64,000 nucleotides of DNA from Bradyrhizobium acaciae (GCF_020889785.1 NZ_JACMYK010000016.1:1-64000), one strand, 5' to 3'; counted from the first letter of the stretch, positions 1 to 8,832 are shown. The notes: a model not told the origin generated them from the letters alone. Numbers and translations are program-made.

Positions 1-233
1 AAATCCGACCTCTCCCCACCGGGGAGAGGTGAAACGAGGACCGGCACCCGATTCAACCAAAACCCATCCCGCTCTAGTCGATCGGACGGATCGATTTGAT
101 AGCGCACCATTTCGGAATAATAGAAACGTATCACTGATTTGCCCGACGCGTCAAGCCGGTTTTCCGACTGCCGGCGGCAACCTGCTCCTTTGCATGGGGT
201 TGTTTTCGATATTTTGGGACGTGGACCTTCCGC
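1..233. other. intergenic, with short extragenic hairpin
   Basis: No convincing gene. Bases 8-17 and 21-30 form a 10-bp perfect stem (ACCTCTCCCC / GGGGAGAGGT) with a 3-base loop. This resembles the short extragenic palindromes scattered through Bradyrhizobium-type genomes, though the window edge hides its left context. The rest, up to the stop of the beta-propeller gene, is unassigned. Confidence 0.5.
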
Positions 234-1172
234 CTACTCCGTCCGCCTGAGAAACGCCCCGAATGCGCGCGGTCCGTCGCCGACCTTGACCTCGCCGGTG
301 ACCTTCATCTCGGCGGCATCAATCATGGTCAGCGTGTTGCTCTCCCAGTTCGCGACCACGATGCGCCGGCCGTCTGCCGTCGCCTCGATGCCTTCGGGAT
401 AGTCGCCGACCGTGATCCGCTTCAGCGGCTGCAAGGTCTCGAGGTCGAACACGCTGACCTTGCCGTCATACTGGTCGGTGACGAAGCCGCGGCCCTGCGC
501 CAGCGCCACCGCGTAGGGGCGCAGGCCGACGTGGACGCGGCCAAGCTCCCGGGCGGTGGCGATGTCGATCACGGAGACGTCGTTGGAGCCGACATTGGCG
601 GTGTAGGCGCGCTTGCCGTCGACATCGATGGTGATGCCGAACGGACGGGTGCCGACCTTCACGTTCCCTCTCCGCTCATGCGTTGATGTGTCGATGATGG
701 AGACGCTGTCGTCGTCGCGGTCGGCCGAGAGCAGCAGGCGCCCGTCCGGCGTCACGGCGAGCCCGGACGGCGAGGCGCCGACCGCGATGCTGGCGGCAAC
801 CCGCTGCTCCTTCGCGTCGATGACGCGCACCGCGGCGGCATACCAGTCGGCGACATAGATCGTCGCGCCGTCGGGTGCCACCGCGATGCCGAGCGGACCG
901 CCGCCGACATCGACCCGGCCGACCACCTTCCGCGCGGCCGCGTCGACCACGGTGAGCGCCTTGGCATCCGGGCTGGTCACATAGGCGAAGCGGCCGTCAT
1001 TGCTGACGGCGACGCCTGCGGGCTTGCCGCCGATTGCAATCGTCGCGACCGGCTTCGAGGTCGCGAGATCGACCACTGTGAGATCGTCGCTGAGCTGGTT
1101 GGTGACGAACGCCTCCTCGGCATGCGCGGCGCCGAAGCAAGCAAACAGCGCAGCCAGAACTACCGCCCGCAC
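234..1172 (-). CDS. secreted YVTN-family beta-propeller protein
   Basis: A predicted periplasmic seven-bladed propeller of about 312 residues. The N-terminus is a signal peptide (VRAVVLAALFACFGAAHAEE). It is followed by repeated blades of the form 'V.DLAT.K.VATI.VG..P.G.AVSPDG...YVT', the YVTN/40-residue repeat. I chose the GTG at 1172-1170, three bases after the stop of the upstream SRPBCC gene, because the open frame further upstream runs out of phase through that gene and no ATG precedes the signal peptide. The near-overlap implies translational coupling. YVTN proteins often bind surfaces or ligands, or sit beside redox enzymes; no substrate can be deduced here. Confidence 0.8.
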   Translation of the reverse strand: MRAVVLAALFACFGAAHAEEAFVTNQLSDDLTVVDLATSKPVATIAIGGKPAGVAVSNDGRFAYVTSPDAKALTVVDAAARKVVGRVDVGGGPLGIAVAPDGATIYVADWYAAAVRVIDAKEQRVAASIAVGASPSGLAVTPDGRLLLSADRDDDSVSIIDTSTHERRGNVKVGTRPFGITIDVDGKRAYTANVGSNDVSVIDIATARELGRVHVGLRPYAVALAQGRGFVTDQYDGKVSVFDLETLQPLKRITVGDYPEGIEATADGRRIVVANWESNTLTMIDAAEMKVTGEVKVGDGPRAFGAFLRRTE

Positions 1173-1174
1173 GC

Positions 1175-1714
1175 TCAGGTGCCGCTCTCGATCTTCTTCT
1201 TCAGCGCTTCGAGTCCGGCCTTGTACATCCCGCTCACCGCCTTGATCGCGGCCTCGTCGTTCAGCTCCGGCGGCGGATCGTTGTTGGGAAAGCCGCGGTA
1301 GAACGCGCCGGCCCATTCCAGCTTCGTCTTGCCCTCGGGCGCCGGCGACACCGTCAGCGTCGAGGAATAATTGGTGACCGGCAGCACCTTCACGTCGACC
1401 GCCGTGATCCGGTACGAATAGCTCATCATCTCGGGCTCGTATTTGTAGAGCTCCTCGTCGACGGTGGCGCCGGGCGCCAGCGTCAGCCGCCTTGTGGCGC
1501 CGATCTCGTTGCCCTTCTCGCCTTCGGTCTTGGTGACGCCGGCGAGCCAGCTCATGTCCTGGAAATTGCCGATCATCGCCCACACCTTGGCCTGCGGCGC
1601 GTCGATCTCGATGGACTCCCGCACCTTCTGGCGGGTCGGCCCATGGGCCCAGGCGGCCCCTAACACAGCCAATGCCGCCACCACGACGCCAGCACGCGCG
1701 ATCGTACGCCTCAT
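1175..1714 (-). CDS. secreted SRPBCC-family protein
   Basis: A 179-residue protein with a signal peptide at residues 1-24 (ends AAWAHG) and a START/SRPBCC (polyketide cyclase/dehydrase-like) fold. The family features are 'ESIEIDAPQAKVWAMIGNF' near residues 33-52, a following beta-sheet 'GATRRLTL..GATVDEELYKYE', and a C-terminal helix. SRPBCC proteins bind hydrophobic ligands in a deep pocket; this one would act in the periplasm. Its stop is three bases before the GTG of the beta-propeller gene, so the two are probably one operon. The palindrome TCTAGACTAGA lies 66-76 bases upstream. The ligand is unknown. Confidence 0.8.
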   Translation of the reverse strand: MRRTIARAGVVVAALAVLGAAWAHGPTRQKVRESIEIDAPQAKVWAMIGNFQDMSWLAGVTKTEGEKGNEIGATRRLTLAPGATVDEELYKYEPEMMSYSYRITAVDVKVLPVTNYSSTLTVSPAPEGKTKLEWAGAFYRGFPNNDPPPELNDEAAIKAVSGMYKAGLEALKKKIESGT

Positions 1715-1779
1715 CCTTGTTCTCTCCCGGTTTTTCGGTCTGCGCCGTGACGGGCGCGCCGAAGCTTATGGTTCGAGAT

Positions 1780-1790
1780 TCTAGACTAGA
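1780..1790. promoter_or_regulatory. candidate operator TCTAGACTAGA
   Basis: Perfect 5+1+5 palindrome about 66 bases upstream of the SRPBCC start. CTAG is rare in high-GC alphaproteobacterial DNA, so two in one 11-bp dyad is unusual. A regulator-binding role is inferred only. Confidence 0.25.
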
Positions 1791-1868
1791 TCGGGGATCG
1801 GCTTCTTGCACCAGAGCGAAGTTCGCGGCCGCCGGGTTCGCCGGGAGGCAAGCCGCGGATCAGCGGTC

Positions 1869-2606
1869 TCACTCCTCGATCGCGGCCTCGACGAACCCCT
1901 TCGGGTCGTCATAGAACTCGCGCATCAGCCGGTAGTGATCGGTCTCCCGCAGGCTTACCGGCTCGAGCCCGTATTTGGTCAGCCGCAGCAGCGTCGCGTT
2001 CGGATAGGCCATCAACACCGGCGCATGCGTCGCCATGATCACCTGGCAGTGGCCGGTGCCGTGCATCCGGTGCAGCAGCTTGAGGAATTCGATCTGGCGC
2101 GACGGCGACAGCGCGGATTCCGGCTCGTCGAAGATGAAGATGCCCTGCCGCTGGCAGCGCTCCTCGAAGAAGCGCAGAAAACCTTCGCCGTGGGAATAGG
2201 ACAAGAAGTTCGGCGGTATGTCTCCGACGTCCAGCGCGGCCTCGTCGACATAGCGCGCCACCGAGAAGAAGCTCTCTGCGCGGAAGAACCAGCCGTTGGT
2301 GATCTTGGGCAGCCAGCTTGCACGCAGCGCCACCGCAAGCGAGCCGCCCATCTTCTCCACTGCACGACCATGGTCGACCGCGCGATAGCCCTTGCCGCCG
2401 CCGGCGTCGTCATAGCCGGCCATCACGGCGATACCTTCCAGCAACGTCGACTTGCCGGTGCCGTTCTCGCCGACGATGATGGTGATCGCCTTGTCGAAGC
2501 CGAGTTCAAATTCGTCGCGCAGCAGCGGCAGCACGAACGGGTAGGCCTGGCGGTTGGGAATGCGGGTCGGATCGAGCCAGATCCGCCGGAGATACGGCGC
2601 GGGCAT
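1869..2606 (-). CDS. AAA-family ATPase (ABC-like, AAA_21 type)
   Basis: A cytoplasmic ATPase of about 245 residues. It shows Walker A 'GENGTGKST' in the motif 'ITIIVGENGTGKSTLLEGIA' and Walker B 'IFIFDEPESALSP', then the histidine switch region 'VIMATHAPVLMAYP'. The short stretch between Walker A and B has no long coiled coil, so this is the compact ABC-type ATPase group, not RecF/SMC. The start MPAPYLRRIWLDP at 2606 is preferred because upstream codons look non-coding; the frame stays open to 2801 and an ATG at 2669 is possible. No partner nuclease or effector is adjacent, so a defence role is not supported. Confidence 0.8.
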   Translation of the reverse strand: MPAPYLRRIWLDPTRIPNRQAYPFVLPLLRDEFELGFDKAITIIVGENGTGKSTLLEGIAVMAGYDDAGGGKGYRAVDHGRAVEKMGGSLAVALRASWLPKITNGWFFRAESFFSVARYVDEAALDVGDIPPNFLSYSHGEGFLRFFEERCQRQGIFIFDEPESALSPSRQIEFLKLLHRMHGTGHCQVIMATHAPVLMAYPNATLLRLTKYGLEPVSLRETDHYRLMREFYDDPKGFVEAAIEE

Positions 2607-2868
2607 ATTGATCGGACGCTGTCGTCTTGCCACCGGCCGCCCTCGCCTCCACGCACCAGTCCGAACCATCCCAGATGCGCCGGACGGCGTCAAGAACATA
2701 TCAGGAACGATACACGACGGACCGGCGCGCAACTCGACATCAATGTCCATGTGCGCAAGCGGCGGTGATCCCCCTGCCGCTGATTGCTGACTCTGCAACA
2801 CACTCAGCGTCGTCCCGGCGAAGGGGGCGGCGCGAGACCTCCAGGGACGACCCGTGGAGAGGATGTGC

Positions 2869-3744
2869 CTACGGCTGCTCCGCCTCCTCCAGCACCTCGA
2901 GCACGAGCTCCATCGTCATCAGCACCGGATTGTCTCCGCGCACCAGACGTCCCTCGGCGATGCCGCCGAGATAGTCGACCAGCGCGACGTCGAGGCTGGC
3001 CCGCAGACGGCGATTGGCATCGGGCGCGATCTGCCCGGCGGTCACCGCAAGCTCGGTCGCGAACGGCACCACGGTGTGGCCATCGGCCAAGACCGCGCCG
3101 ATGGTCGAGCCGACGCCGCCATGCAGCCGCGCGCGCAAAATGCCGTGCTGGCGGCAAAACCCTTCCAGCGTGCAGGCGAAATCCTGGTTCGGCCGCAGCC
3201 GCAGTGCGAAGGCATGGCTTGTGGCCTTCGCCCCGCGCGGTTCGGTTGCGACCGGCCCGAACAGCTTGAAATTGGTCTCGCTGTCGGGCTCGGCCAGGAA
3301 CGTCGCGCCGTCGATCCCGAAAGCGCTGACCTCGAACGGCTCGGCGACGATGGTCTCATCCGGCAGCATGTGTCCGCCGTTGAAGCGGCCGTCGGCCTCG
3401 GTCCACAGGCCGTGGCAATGAAAGAACGGCGCGCCATCGCGCTCGCCAAAGGTCAGCGCCGCGAGCTTGAGCCGCGTCACGCCGTCGGGACGAAACGTGT
3501 CGCTGTAAAAGGCGGCGTTGTCGCCGTCCCTCGACAGCGCCGGCATGACATAGGCGAACGGGCCCAGCGCTCCGCCCTTGGTGCTCAACACGCCACCGGC
3601 AAAACCCTCCGCCTCAAAGCCGCGGCGCACGGCTTCGAGCAACGGAATGCCGGCCTCGAGCACGAATGAAAAGCCGCGGCCGCGCGCGGCGACCCACTGG
3701 ATGCGCTCGGTTATGGGAGAGCCAGGCTGGGCGATGCTGCGCAT
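2869..3744 (-). CDS. PPC (DUF296) domain protein
   Basis: A 291-residue cytoplasmic protein with features of the plants-and-prokaryotes-conserved (PPC/DUF296) fold. It has 'FFHCHGLW' in the middle and 'CRQHGILRARLHGGVGST' plus 'VVPFATELAVTAGQI' toward the C-terminus, suggesting two diverged PPC-like halves. Prokaryotic PPC proteins form trimers, and their role is generally unknown. The ATG lies four bases after the stop of the acyl-CoA synthetase gene (TGA-GGCG-ATG), so the pair is almost certainly co-transcribed. That suggests a role tied to an organic-acid pathway. Confidence 0.78.
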   Translation of the reverse strand: MRSIAQPGSPITERIQWVAARGRGFSFVLEAGIPLLEAVRRGFEAEGFAGGVLSTKGGALGPFAYVMPALSRDGDNAAFYSDTFRPDGVTRLKLAALTFGERDGAPFFHCHGLWTEADGRFNGGHMLPDETIVAEPFEVSAFGIDGATFLAEPDSETNFKLFGPVATEPRGAKATSHAFALRLRPNQDFACTLEGFCRQHGILRARLHGGVGSTIGAVLADGHTVVPFATELAVTAGQIAPDANRRLRASLDVALVDYLGGIAEGRLVRGDNPVLMTMELVLEVLEEAEQP

Positions 3745-3748
3745 CGCC

Positions 3749-5389
3749 TCACGCGCCCGTCGATTTGGCGATCACCTCGAGCAGCCCGCGCGCCTCGAGC
3801 TCGTCGCGGATCAGCCGCTTCGGCACCTTGCCGTAGCCGGACTTCGGCAGCGCTTCCCAGAAAAAGAAGCGCTTCGGCATCTTGTAGCGCGGCACCTTCG
3901 GCGCGAGATAGGCGGCAAGCTCCGCCTCCGCGACCGCGTCGGTGCCCTCCCGCGCGACACAGACGGCGACGCCGACCTCGCCCCAGAAGGGATCGGGCAC
4001 GCCGAGCACCGCGACCTCGCCGACCGCGGGATGCGTCAACAGCTTCTCCTCGATCTCGCGCGGATAGATGTTGGAGCCGCCGGAGATGTACATGTCGGAG
4101 GCGCGGCCGGTGATGTAGACAAAGCCCTCCTCGTCGATGTGGCCGAGATCGCCGGTGCGGAACCAGCCGTCGCGAAACGCCTTCGCATTGGCCTCGGGAT
4201 TGTCGTAATAGCCGGCGAACACGCCGGGACCGATCACGCAGATCTCGCCGGTCTCGTACGGCTTCAGCTCACGTCCGTCGTCGGCCTGGATCGAGACCTG
4301 CATGCCGGTGCGCTCGAACCCGCAGGTCCCGATCCGCGCATGCGGGCCGTCCTCGGGATCGTGCAGGCCGGGCGGCAGCACCGTGATGTTGCCGGTGACC
4401 TCGCCGAGGCCGAAATACTGCACCAGCACGCCGCCGAGCTTGTGCAGTGCCGCCTTCTGGTCCTCGCGATACATCGGCGCGCCGGCATAGATGATGTAGC
4501 GCAGCGAGGAATGGTCGTGCTGGTCGGCGGCGGGATGCTCGACCATCATCTTCAGGATGGTCGGCACCGTGAACATGTTGCTGACGCGATGCTTCGCGAT
4601 CAGGCGGAACGCCTCCGCGATGTCGAACTTCTCCGACGGCAGCAGGATGGTCGGCACGCCGCGCGCGGTCTGCACCAGCTGATGCACGCCGGCGCCATGC
4701 GACAGCGGCGCCACCACCAGCGAGGCGTCCTGCTCGGTGGTGTCGGGCATCAGGTCGGCAAGATGATTGGTGATCACGAAGGCCATCTGGCCGTGGGTCA
4801 GGACCGCCGCCTTGGAGCGGCCGGTGGTGCCGGAGGTGAAGAAGAACCAGCAGGGATCGTCGTACTCGACCGCCGTGTTCTCGACCGCGGCGCCGGCGTG
4901 TTTGGCGATGACGTCACCGACGGTCGCTTCGCCGAAGGTGCCCTCCTCACCGATCCGCCAGACGAATTCGAGCGCGGGATTGGCGGCCGCCTTGGCATGC
5001 TCGGGGAAATCGGCGTGGCAGAGAAACGCCTTGGCACCGGAGGCTGCGGCGAGATAGGCGACCTCGTCCGGCATCAGGCGGAAATTGGTCGGCACCCAGA
5101 CCGCGCCGAGCCGGAAGGCTGCGAACATCGACCAGAACATCTCGTCGCAGTTCTTGGAATGCACCAGGATGCGGTCGCCCTTGACGATCCCGCGCGCGGC
5201 CAGCGCCGCCGCAAGCGCCGAGACATTCTGGTCGATATGGCGCCACGACCACGCCTTCTCGTTCCAGATGAAGCCGGGGCGATCGCCATGGCGGCGGGCG
5301 TTCTGGGTCAGGATGTAGGCGAGGTTCATCACCCGGCGCGACACCCGCGCGATCCCGCCGCGCGGCGCGGCAGCAGCCGTCCCGCTCAT
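3749..5389 (-). CDS. acyl-CoA synthetase (AMP-forming)
   Basis: A protein of about 546 residues of the ANL superfamily that activates a carboxylic acid to its CoA thioester. The phosphate loop is 'FFTSGTTGRSKAAVLTH', the A5 region 'VQYFGLGEVTG', the A7-A8 region 'GWFRTGDLGHIDEEGFVYITGR', and the A10 lysine region 'LPKSGYGKVPKRLIRDEL'. The last carries the catalytic lysine of the adenylation half. Three starts are possible: GTG 5410, ATG 5389 (taken, weak GGGGCGG upstream), or ATG 5329, where family similarity begins (MNLAYILTQNARRHG). It is followed directly by the PPC gene. Chain-length preference cannot be read from the sequence. Confidence 0.88.
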   Translation of the reverse strand: MSGTAAAAPRGGIARVSRRVMNLAYILTQNARRHGDRPGFIWNEKAWSWRHIDQNVSALAAALAARGIVKGDRILVHSKNCDEMFWSMFAAFRLGAVWVPTNFRLMPDEVAYLAAASGAKAFLCHADFPEHAKAAANPALEFVWRIGEEGTFGEATVGDVIAKHAGAAVENTAVEYDDPCWFFFTSGTTGRSKAAVLTHGQMAFVITNHLADLMPDTTEQDASLVVAPLSHGAGVHQLVQTARGVPTILLPSEKFDIAEAFRLIAKHRVSNMFTVPTILKMMVEHPAADQHDHSSLRYIIYAGAPMYREDQKAALHKLGGVLVQYFGLGEVTGNITVLPPGLHDPEDGPHARIGTCGFERTGMQVSIQADDGRELKPYETGEICVIGPGVFAGYYDNPEANAKAFRDGWFRTGDLGHIDEEGFVYITGRASDMYISGGSNIYPREIEEKLLTHPAVGEVAVLGVPDPFWGEVGVAVCVAREGTDAVAEAELAAYLAPKVPRYKMPKRFFFWEALPKSGYGKVPKRLIRDELEARGLLEVIAKSTGA

Positions 5390-5599
5390 TGCCGCCCCGC
5401 CGAAACGCACAACAGACAGGGCATTGTCAGGACAGTCATCGGGTGTTTCCTCGGTCAGAACCGGGCGTCTTCAAGCGCCGCAAAGGGTTGGTACCACCCG
5501 ATTTATCGCCAAGCCGCCACCTTCGGCAAGGCCTGCCGGGCGCAGCGCCATGATACCGCGCGCGGGCGGCGGCGAGCCCATTGCTGCCGGTACGGACCG

Positions 5600-6001
5600 C
5601 TACTGCGGATGCTTGGCCAGTTCCTGCTCGCTCAGGTTCCAGTCCTGCCAAAGCTGCAACGCGCCGATCATGGCGACCAGCGCGCCGAGCAGGATGTGCC
5701 AGAGCTGCAGCGCCCGGTCGTCCGAATAGCCGAAGATGGCAGGCGACACGATCAGCCAGAGGCCGAGCAGAATGCTCGCCACCTCCTCCCAGCGATGCAG
5801 CGCGACATATTCGAGCTGGGCGAGACCCAGCACCAGCATGCCGACCACGAAGCTGTTGAGCACCAGATGGCTGCGTTCGACATCGACGACGTCGCTGACC
5901 TGCATCGGGAACCAGGGCGAGACCATGATCAGCACGCCAAGCGCCATGCCGAGCCAGTCCTCCCAGGTGTGGTGTGTACCAAAGAAACGATTGTCCGACA
6001 T
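5600..6001 (-). CDS. SPW-repeat membrane protein
   Basis: A 133-residue inner-membrane protein with four predicted transmembrane helices arranged as two repeats, each containing a serine-proline signature ('VSPWF' and 'VSPAIFGY'), characteristic of the SPW-repeat family. The start at 6001 is fixed by a strong ribosome-binding site: AAGGAGG ends seven bases upstream of ATG. An in-frame start at 6028 would put that site inside the gene. The function of SPW proteins is not known. It stands alone, with about 170-200 bases on each side. Confidence 0.8.
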   Translation of the reverse strand: MSDNRFFGTHHTWEDWLGMALGVLIMVSPWFPMQVSDVVDVERSHLVLNSFVVGMLVLGLAQLEYVALHRWEEVASILLGLWLIVSPAIFGYSDDRALQLWHILLGALVAMIGALQLWQDWNLSEQELAKHPQ

Positions 6002-6184
6002 GACGAACCTCCTTGCGACAAGGGGCATACGTCAGCGGCCGGTCCCACGACTCCGTACCAAACGACCATCGGGCCGCATCAGGGGCGTATGTCTGCCATC
6101 AAGCCTAATCGAATTGCATCGCACCGCAAGGCCCGATCAGCGTGTGTGCGATGCGGCAGGAGCGACAGCTGCCGGCGTCGCGCG

Positions 6185-7129
6185 TCACCGCACCTCGCCG
6201 AGGCGCGCCAGCCCCGCCTTGGCGGTCTTCAGGTCGGGTTGCAGCTCGAGCGCCTTGCGGAAGTCGGCCGCCGCACCCTTCTTGTCGCCGAGCCGCAGCT
6301 TGGCCTGGCCGCGGTTGTTCCAGGAATTGACGTCGGCGGGATCGTATTGCAACGCCTTGTCGTAATCCGCGAGCCCGCCCTTGTTGTCGCCCTGGAACAG
6401 CCGGACCAGGCCGCGGTTGCGCCAGCCGCGCGCATCGGTCGGCGCAATCTTGGTCACCTCACCGTAGTCGGCGGCGGCGCGGTCGAGCTGCTCGGCGTCG
6501 CGATAGACATTGCCGCGGTTGATGTAGGCGAGCACGTTGGGCTCGAGCCTGATCTCGGTGGTGAAGTCGGCAATCGCATGTGCCGCGTCGTGCTTGCGGT
6601 AGTAGACGAAGCCGCGATTGCCGTAGGCCGTCGAGAGCTCTGGATTGTATTTGATGGCGAGGCTGAGGTCGGCCAATGCGCGGTCGAGATCGCCCTTGTT
6701 GAGCCAGGCATCGCCGCGATTGTTGTAGGCCAACGCAAAGCCCGGATCGATGCGGATCGCCTCGTCGTAGTCGGCGATTGCATGATCGAGATCCTGCCTG
6801 AAGGCGTAGACGCGGCCGCGATTGGTGTAGGCGCAGGCAAAGGCGGGATCGAGCTTGATGGCCTCGTTGAGGTCGGCGAGCGCGGCATCGAGCTCGCGCT
6901 TCTCGGTCAGACCATGGCCGCGGTTACAATAGGCTCCCGCAAGCCGCCTGCCGGTCTCGGTCTTGCCGTCGATGACCGTTGTGCAGGAGGCCACGCGGTC
7001 GCCTGGGGCCGTCGTGGCGCCGATGCAGGTCTGCCAGCTCGGATCGTCGGCGGCCGCCGCTTGCGGAGGTTTTGGCAGGGTCAGGGCGACGCCGAGCAAT
7101 GCGGCGGCCAGGCAGGGTAAAATGCGCAT
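6185..7129 (-). CDS. secreted tetratricopeptide-repeat protein
   Basis: A 314-residue protein with a signal peptide at residues 1-26 (MRILPCLAAALLGVALTLP). It then carries about seven or eight TPR units of the form 'A.ADYDEAI.IDP..A.AYNNRGDAW...GD.D.A', running to the C-terminus without an enzymatic domain. It is likely a periplasmic protein-protein scaffold. The start at 7129 puts the signal peptide first; the frame is open to 7189 but the extra residues are polar. Related TPR proteins are numerous in Bradyrhizobium. No partner is evident nearby. Confidence 0.82.
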   Translation of the reverse strand: MRILPCLAAALLGVALTLPKPPQAAAADDPSWQTCIGATTAPGDRVASCTTVIDGKTETGRRLAGAYCNRGHGLTEKRELDAALADLNEAIKLDPAFACAYTNRGRVYAFRQDLDHAIADYDEAIRIDPGFALAYNNRGDAWLNKGDLDRALADLSLAIKYNPELSTAYGNRGFVYYRKHDAAHAIADFTTEIRLEPNVLAYINRGNVYRDAEQLDRAAADYGEVTKIAPTDARGWRNRGLVRLFQGDNKGGLADYDKALQYDPADVNSWNNRGQAKLRLGDKKGAAADFRKALELQPDLKTAKAGLARLGEVR

Positions 7130-7229
7130 ATCGTCAATCCACAAATGCCAATTTGCGGGTTGGTCGCGGCTTTGCACCGACGGGTTCACGCGTTTAGATC
7201 AAGGCCTGTGAATCAACCAGGATTTTGCG

Positions 7230-7502
7230 ATGGCTGCCGTCCGCGACAACAAGGCCGAGAGGCGCTTCGAGCTCGATACCGAGGGCGGCACAGCCTTTGC
7301 CAGTTACCGGCAGACGCCCTCGGCCGTCATCATCACCCATACCGAGACACCGCGCGCCCTGCGCGGCCGCGGCATCGCGTCGGAGCTGGTCAAGGGCGCG
7401 CTGGAGCTGATCCGTGCCGACGGCCACAAGGTGATCGCCGGCTGCGGCTTCGTGGTGGATTATCTCGACAAACATCCGGAATACGCGGATCTTGCCGGCT
7501 AG
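7230..7502 (+). CDS. GNAT-type N-acetyltransferase (YjdJ/PF14542-like)
   Basis: A 90-residue minimal acetyltransferase. It holds the acetyl-CoA pyrophosphate-binding loop 'RALRGRGIASELV' (R-x-x-G-x-G-I-A) near residues 46-58 and the C-terminal 'CGFVVDYLDKHPEY' stretch that typifies the small Acetyltransf_CG group. An AGGA motif sits about eight bases before the ATG. It is divergent from the TPR gene and convergent with the FAH gene, so it is probably a single-gene unit. The substrate is unknown. Confidence 0.82.
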   Translation: MAAVRDNKAERRFELDTEGGTAFASYRQTPSAVIITHTETPRALRGRGIASELVKGALELIRADGHKVIAGCGFVVDYLDKHPEYADLAG

Positions 7503-7513
7503 CGCCGGGCTCG

Positions 7514-8317
7514 TCAGACGATCTTGATCGACATGTCGGGCAGGCCCTCGAGCTTGCAGAGCAGCACGTCGCCCTTGACGACCGGGCCGACATTCTCCGG
7601 CGTGCCGGAATAGATGATGTCGCCGGCCTTCAGCTCGAAGGCTTCGGAGAGCTTGGCGATCTGCTCGGCGACGCTCCAGATCATGTTTTTCAAATCCGAG
7701 CTCTGCCGCACCGTGCCGTTGACCGCGAGCGAGATCGCCCCCTTCGTGAAGTGACCGGTCTTGTCAGCCGGGTGGATCGGTCCGAGCACCGCGGCGTGGT
7801 CAAAGCTCTTGCCGATCTCCCACGGCTTCTTCTCCGCCGCCATGCCGTTCTGCAAATCGCGCCGCGTCATGTCGAGCCCGAGCGCGTAGCCATAGACATG
7901 GTCGAGCGCCTTGTCGGCAGGAATGTTGGTGCCACCGGATTTCAGCGCCGCGACCAGCTCCACCTCATGGTGATAGTTCTTGGTCAGCGACGGATAGGGA
8001 TGATCGGCGACCGCGCCGATCGCGACATTCTGGATCGCATCGGTCGGCTTCTGGAAGAAGAACGGCGGCTCGCGGGTCGGATCGGAGCCGCGCTCGAGCG
8101 CATGCGCCGCGTAGTTCCGACCGATGCAGTAGATGCGACGAACCTGGAAGACCTCGGTGGCGCCGACGATCGGGATCGTCACGGCCGGTACCGGAAACAT
8201 CGCCTTCGGCGCGGTTTCGGCATGGACCGGCGCGGATTGTGCGGCGGCGCCGGCCAGAGCGAGGGCGCCGGTCGCGAGCATCGTCCGGCGATCGAGATCA
8301 GTCATCGGAGTTTTCAT
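7514..8317 (-). CDS. secreted fumarylacetoacetate hydrolase-family protein
   Basis: A 267-residue protein with the FAH fold: 'IYCIGRNYAAHALE', metal-site segment 'NYHHEVELVAAL', 'GYALGLDMTRRDLQ', and C-terminal 'GDIIYSGTPENVGPV'. FAH-family enzymes hydrolyse or decarboxylate oxo-acids (acylpyruvase or 2-hydroxyhepta-2,4-diene-dioate isomerase type). It begins with a twin-arginine-like leader, 'DRRTMLATGALALAGAA', so it is probably exported folded by Tat, which is unusual for this normally cytoplasmic family. The start at 8317 is set by AAGGAG six bases upstream. Confidence 0.85.
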   Translation of the reverse strand: MKTPMTDLDRRTMLATGALALAGAAAQSAPVHAETAPKAMFPVPAVTIPIVGATEVFQVRRIYCIGRNYAAHALERGSDPTREPPFFFQKPTDAIQNVAIGAVADHPYPSLTKNYHHEVELVAALKSGGTNIPADKALDHVYGYALGLDMTRRDLQNGMAAEKKPWEIGKSFDHAAVLGPIHPADKTGHFTKGAISLAVNGTVRQSSDLKNMIWSVAEQIAKLSEAFELKAGDIIYSGTPENVGPVVKGDVLLCKLEGLPDMSIKIV

Positions 8318-8364
8318 GGGAGTTCTCCTTCTTGTTCGCCGATCTATAGATGTTCGCTGTCCCA

Positions 8365-8393
8365 TAAAAAGGGCCCGCGCTGGCGCGGGCCCT
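8365..8393 (-). terminator. rho-independent terminator of the DUF3597 gene
   Basis: A stem of 10-11 bp (AGGGCCCGCGC / GCGCGGGCCCT) with a 2-4 base loop. On the minus strand it is followed by a run of five T. It lies 26 bases past the DUF3597 stop. Confidence 0.75.
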
Positions 8394-8418
8394 GGCCGTC
8401 TGCGGGAAGATGATCCCG

Positions 8419-8832
8419 TCAGTGCTTGATATCCGGGGGCAGCTTGCCGCCATTGGCCGCGAGCTTGGTCATCACCTGCTTGTGCAGCCAGATGTTCATG
8501 CTGGCGGAATCGTTGGTGTCGCCGGTGTAGCCGAGCTCCTTGGCAAGCTCCTTGCGCGCCGTCAGGCTGGAGTCGATGTCGAGCGCCTTCATCAGGTCGA
8601 CGATCGAGGTCCGCCATTCGAGCTTCTCGCCCTTCGCTGCCACCGCCTTGTCGAGGATAGGGGCAACGTCAACGGACTGCGTGGGCGCAGCACCCGCAGG
8701 CACTGCAGCAGGAGACGACGATGCGCTGCCGGATCCACCGGCCGGAGCTGCGCTTGTGGCCGTTCCGCCGGCGGGCGCGGCACTGGCGCTGTGGCCGAAG
8801 ATCGCGCCCATGATTTTTCCGAAAATGCTCAT
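8419..8832 (-). CDS. DUF3597 domain protein
   Basis: A 137-residue protein starting MSIFGKIMGAIFG, an amphipathic N-terminus. A low-complexity Ala/Gly/Ser linker (about residues 17-58) follows, then the conserved DUF3597 helical domain ending 'NIWLHKQVMTKLAANGGKLP'. Structures in this family resemble peptidoglycan- or LysM-adjacent helical modules, but no activity is established. The start at 8832 is supported by GGGAG eight bases upstream; an upstream extension to 8940 is open but has no such site. Its own terminator follows. Confidence 0.82.
   Translation of the reverse strand: MSIFGKIMGAIFGHSASAAPAGGTATSAAPAGGSGSASSSPAAVPAGAAPTQSVDVAPILDKAVAAKGEKLEWRTSIVDLMKALDIDSSLTARKELAKELGYTGDTNDSASMNIWLHKQVMTKLAANGGKLPPDIKH

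Noticed and set aside
1869..2606. possible defence ATPase (OLD/retron-like)
   Set aside because: No nuclease, toxin or reverse transcriptase neighbours; the gene is an isolated AAA_21-type ATPase.
3578..7120. 1180-codon plus-strand open frame
   Set aside because: Runs antisense through several minus-strand genes with clear family motifs; an effect of high GC at third codon positions.
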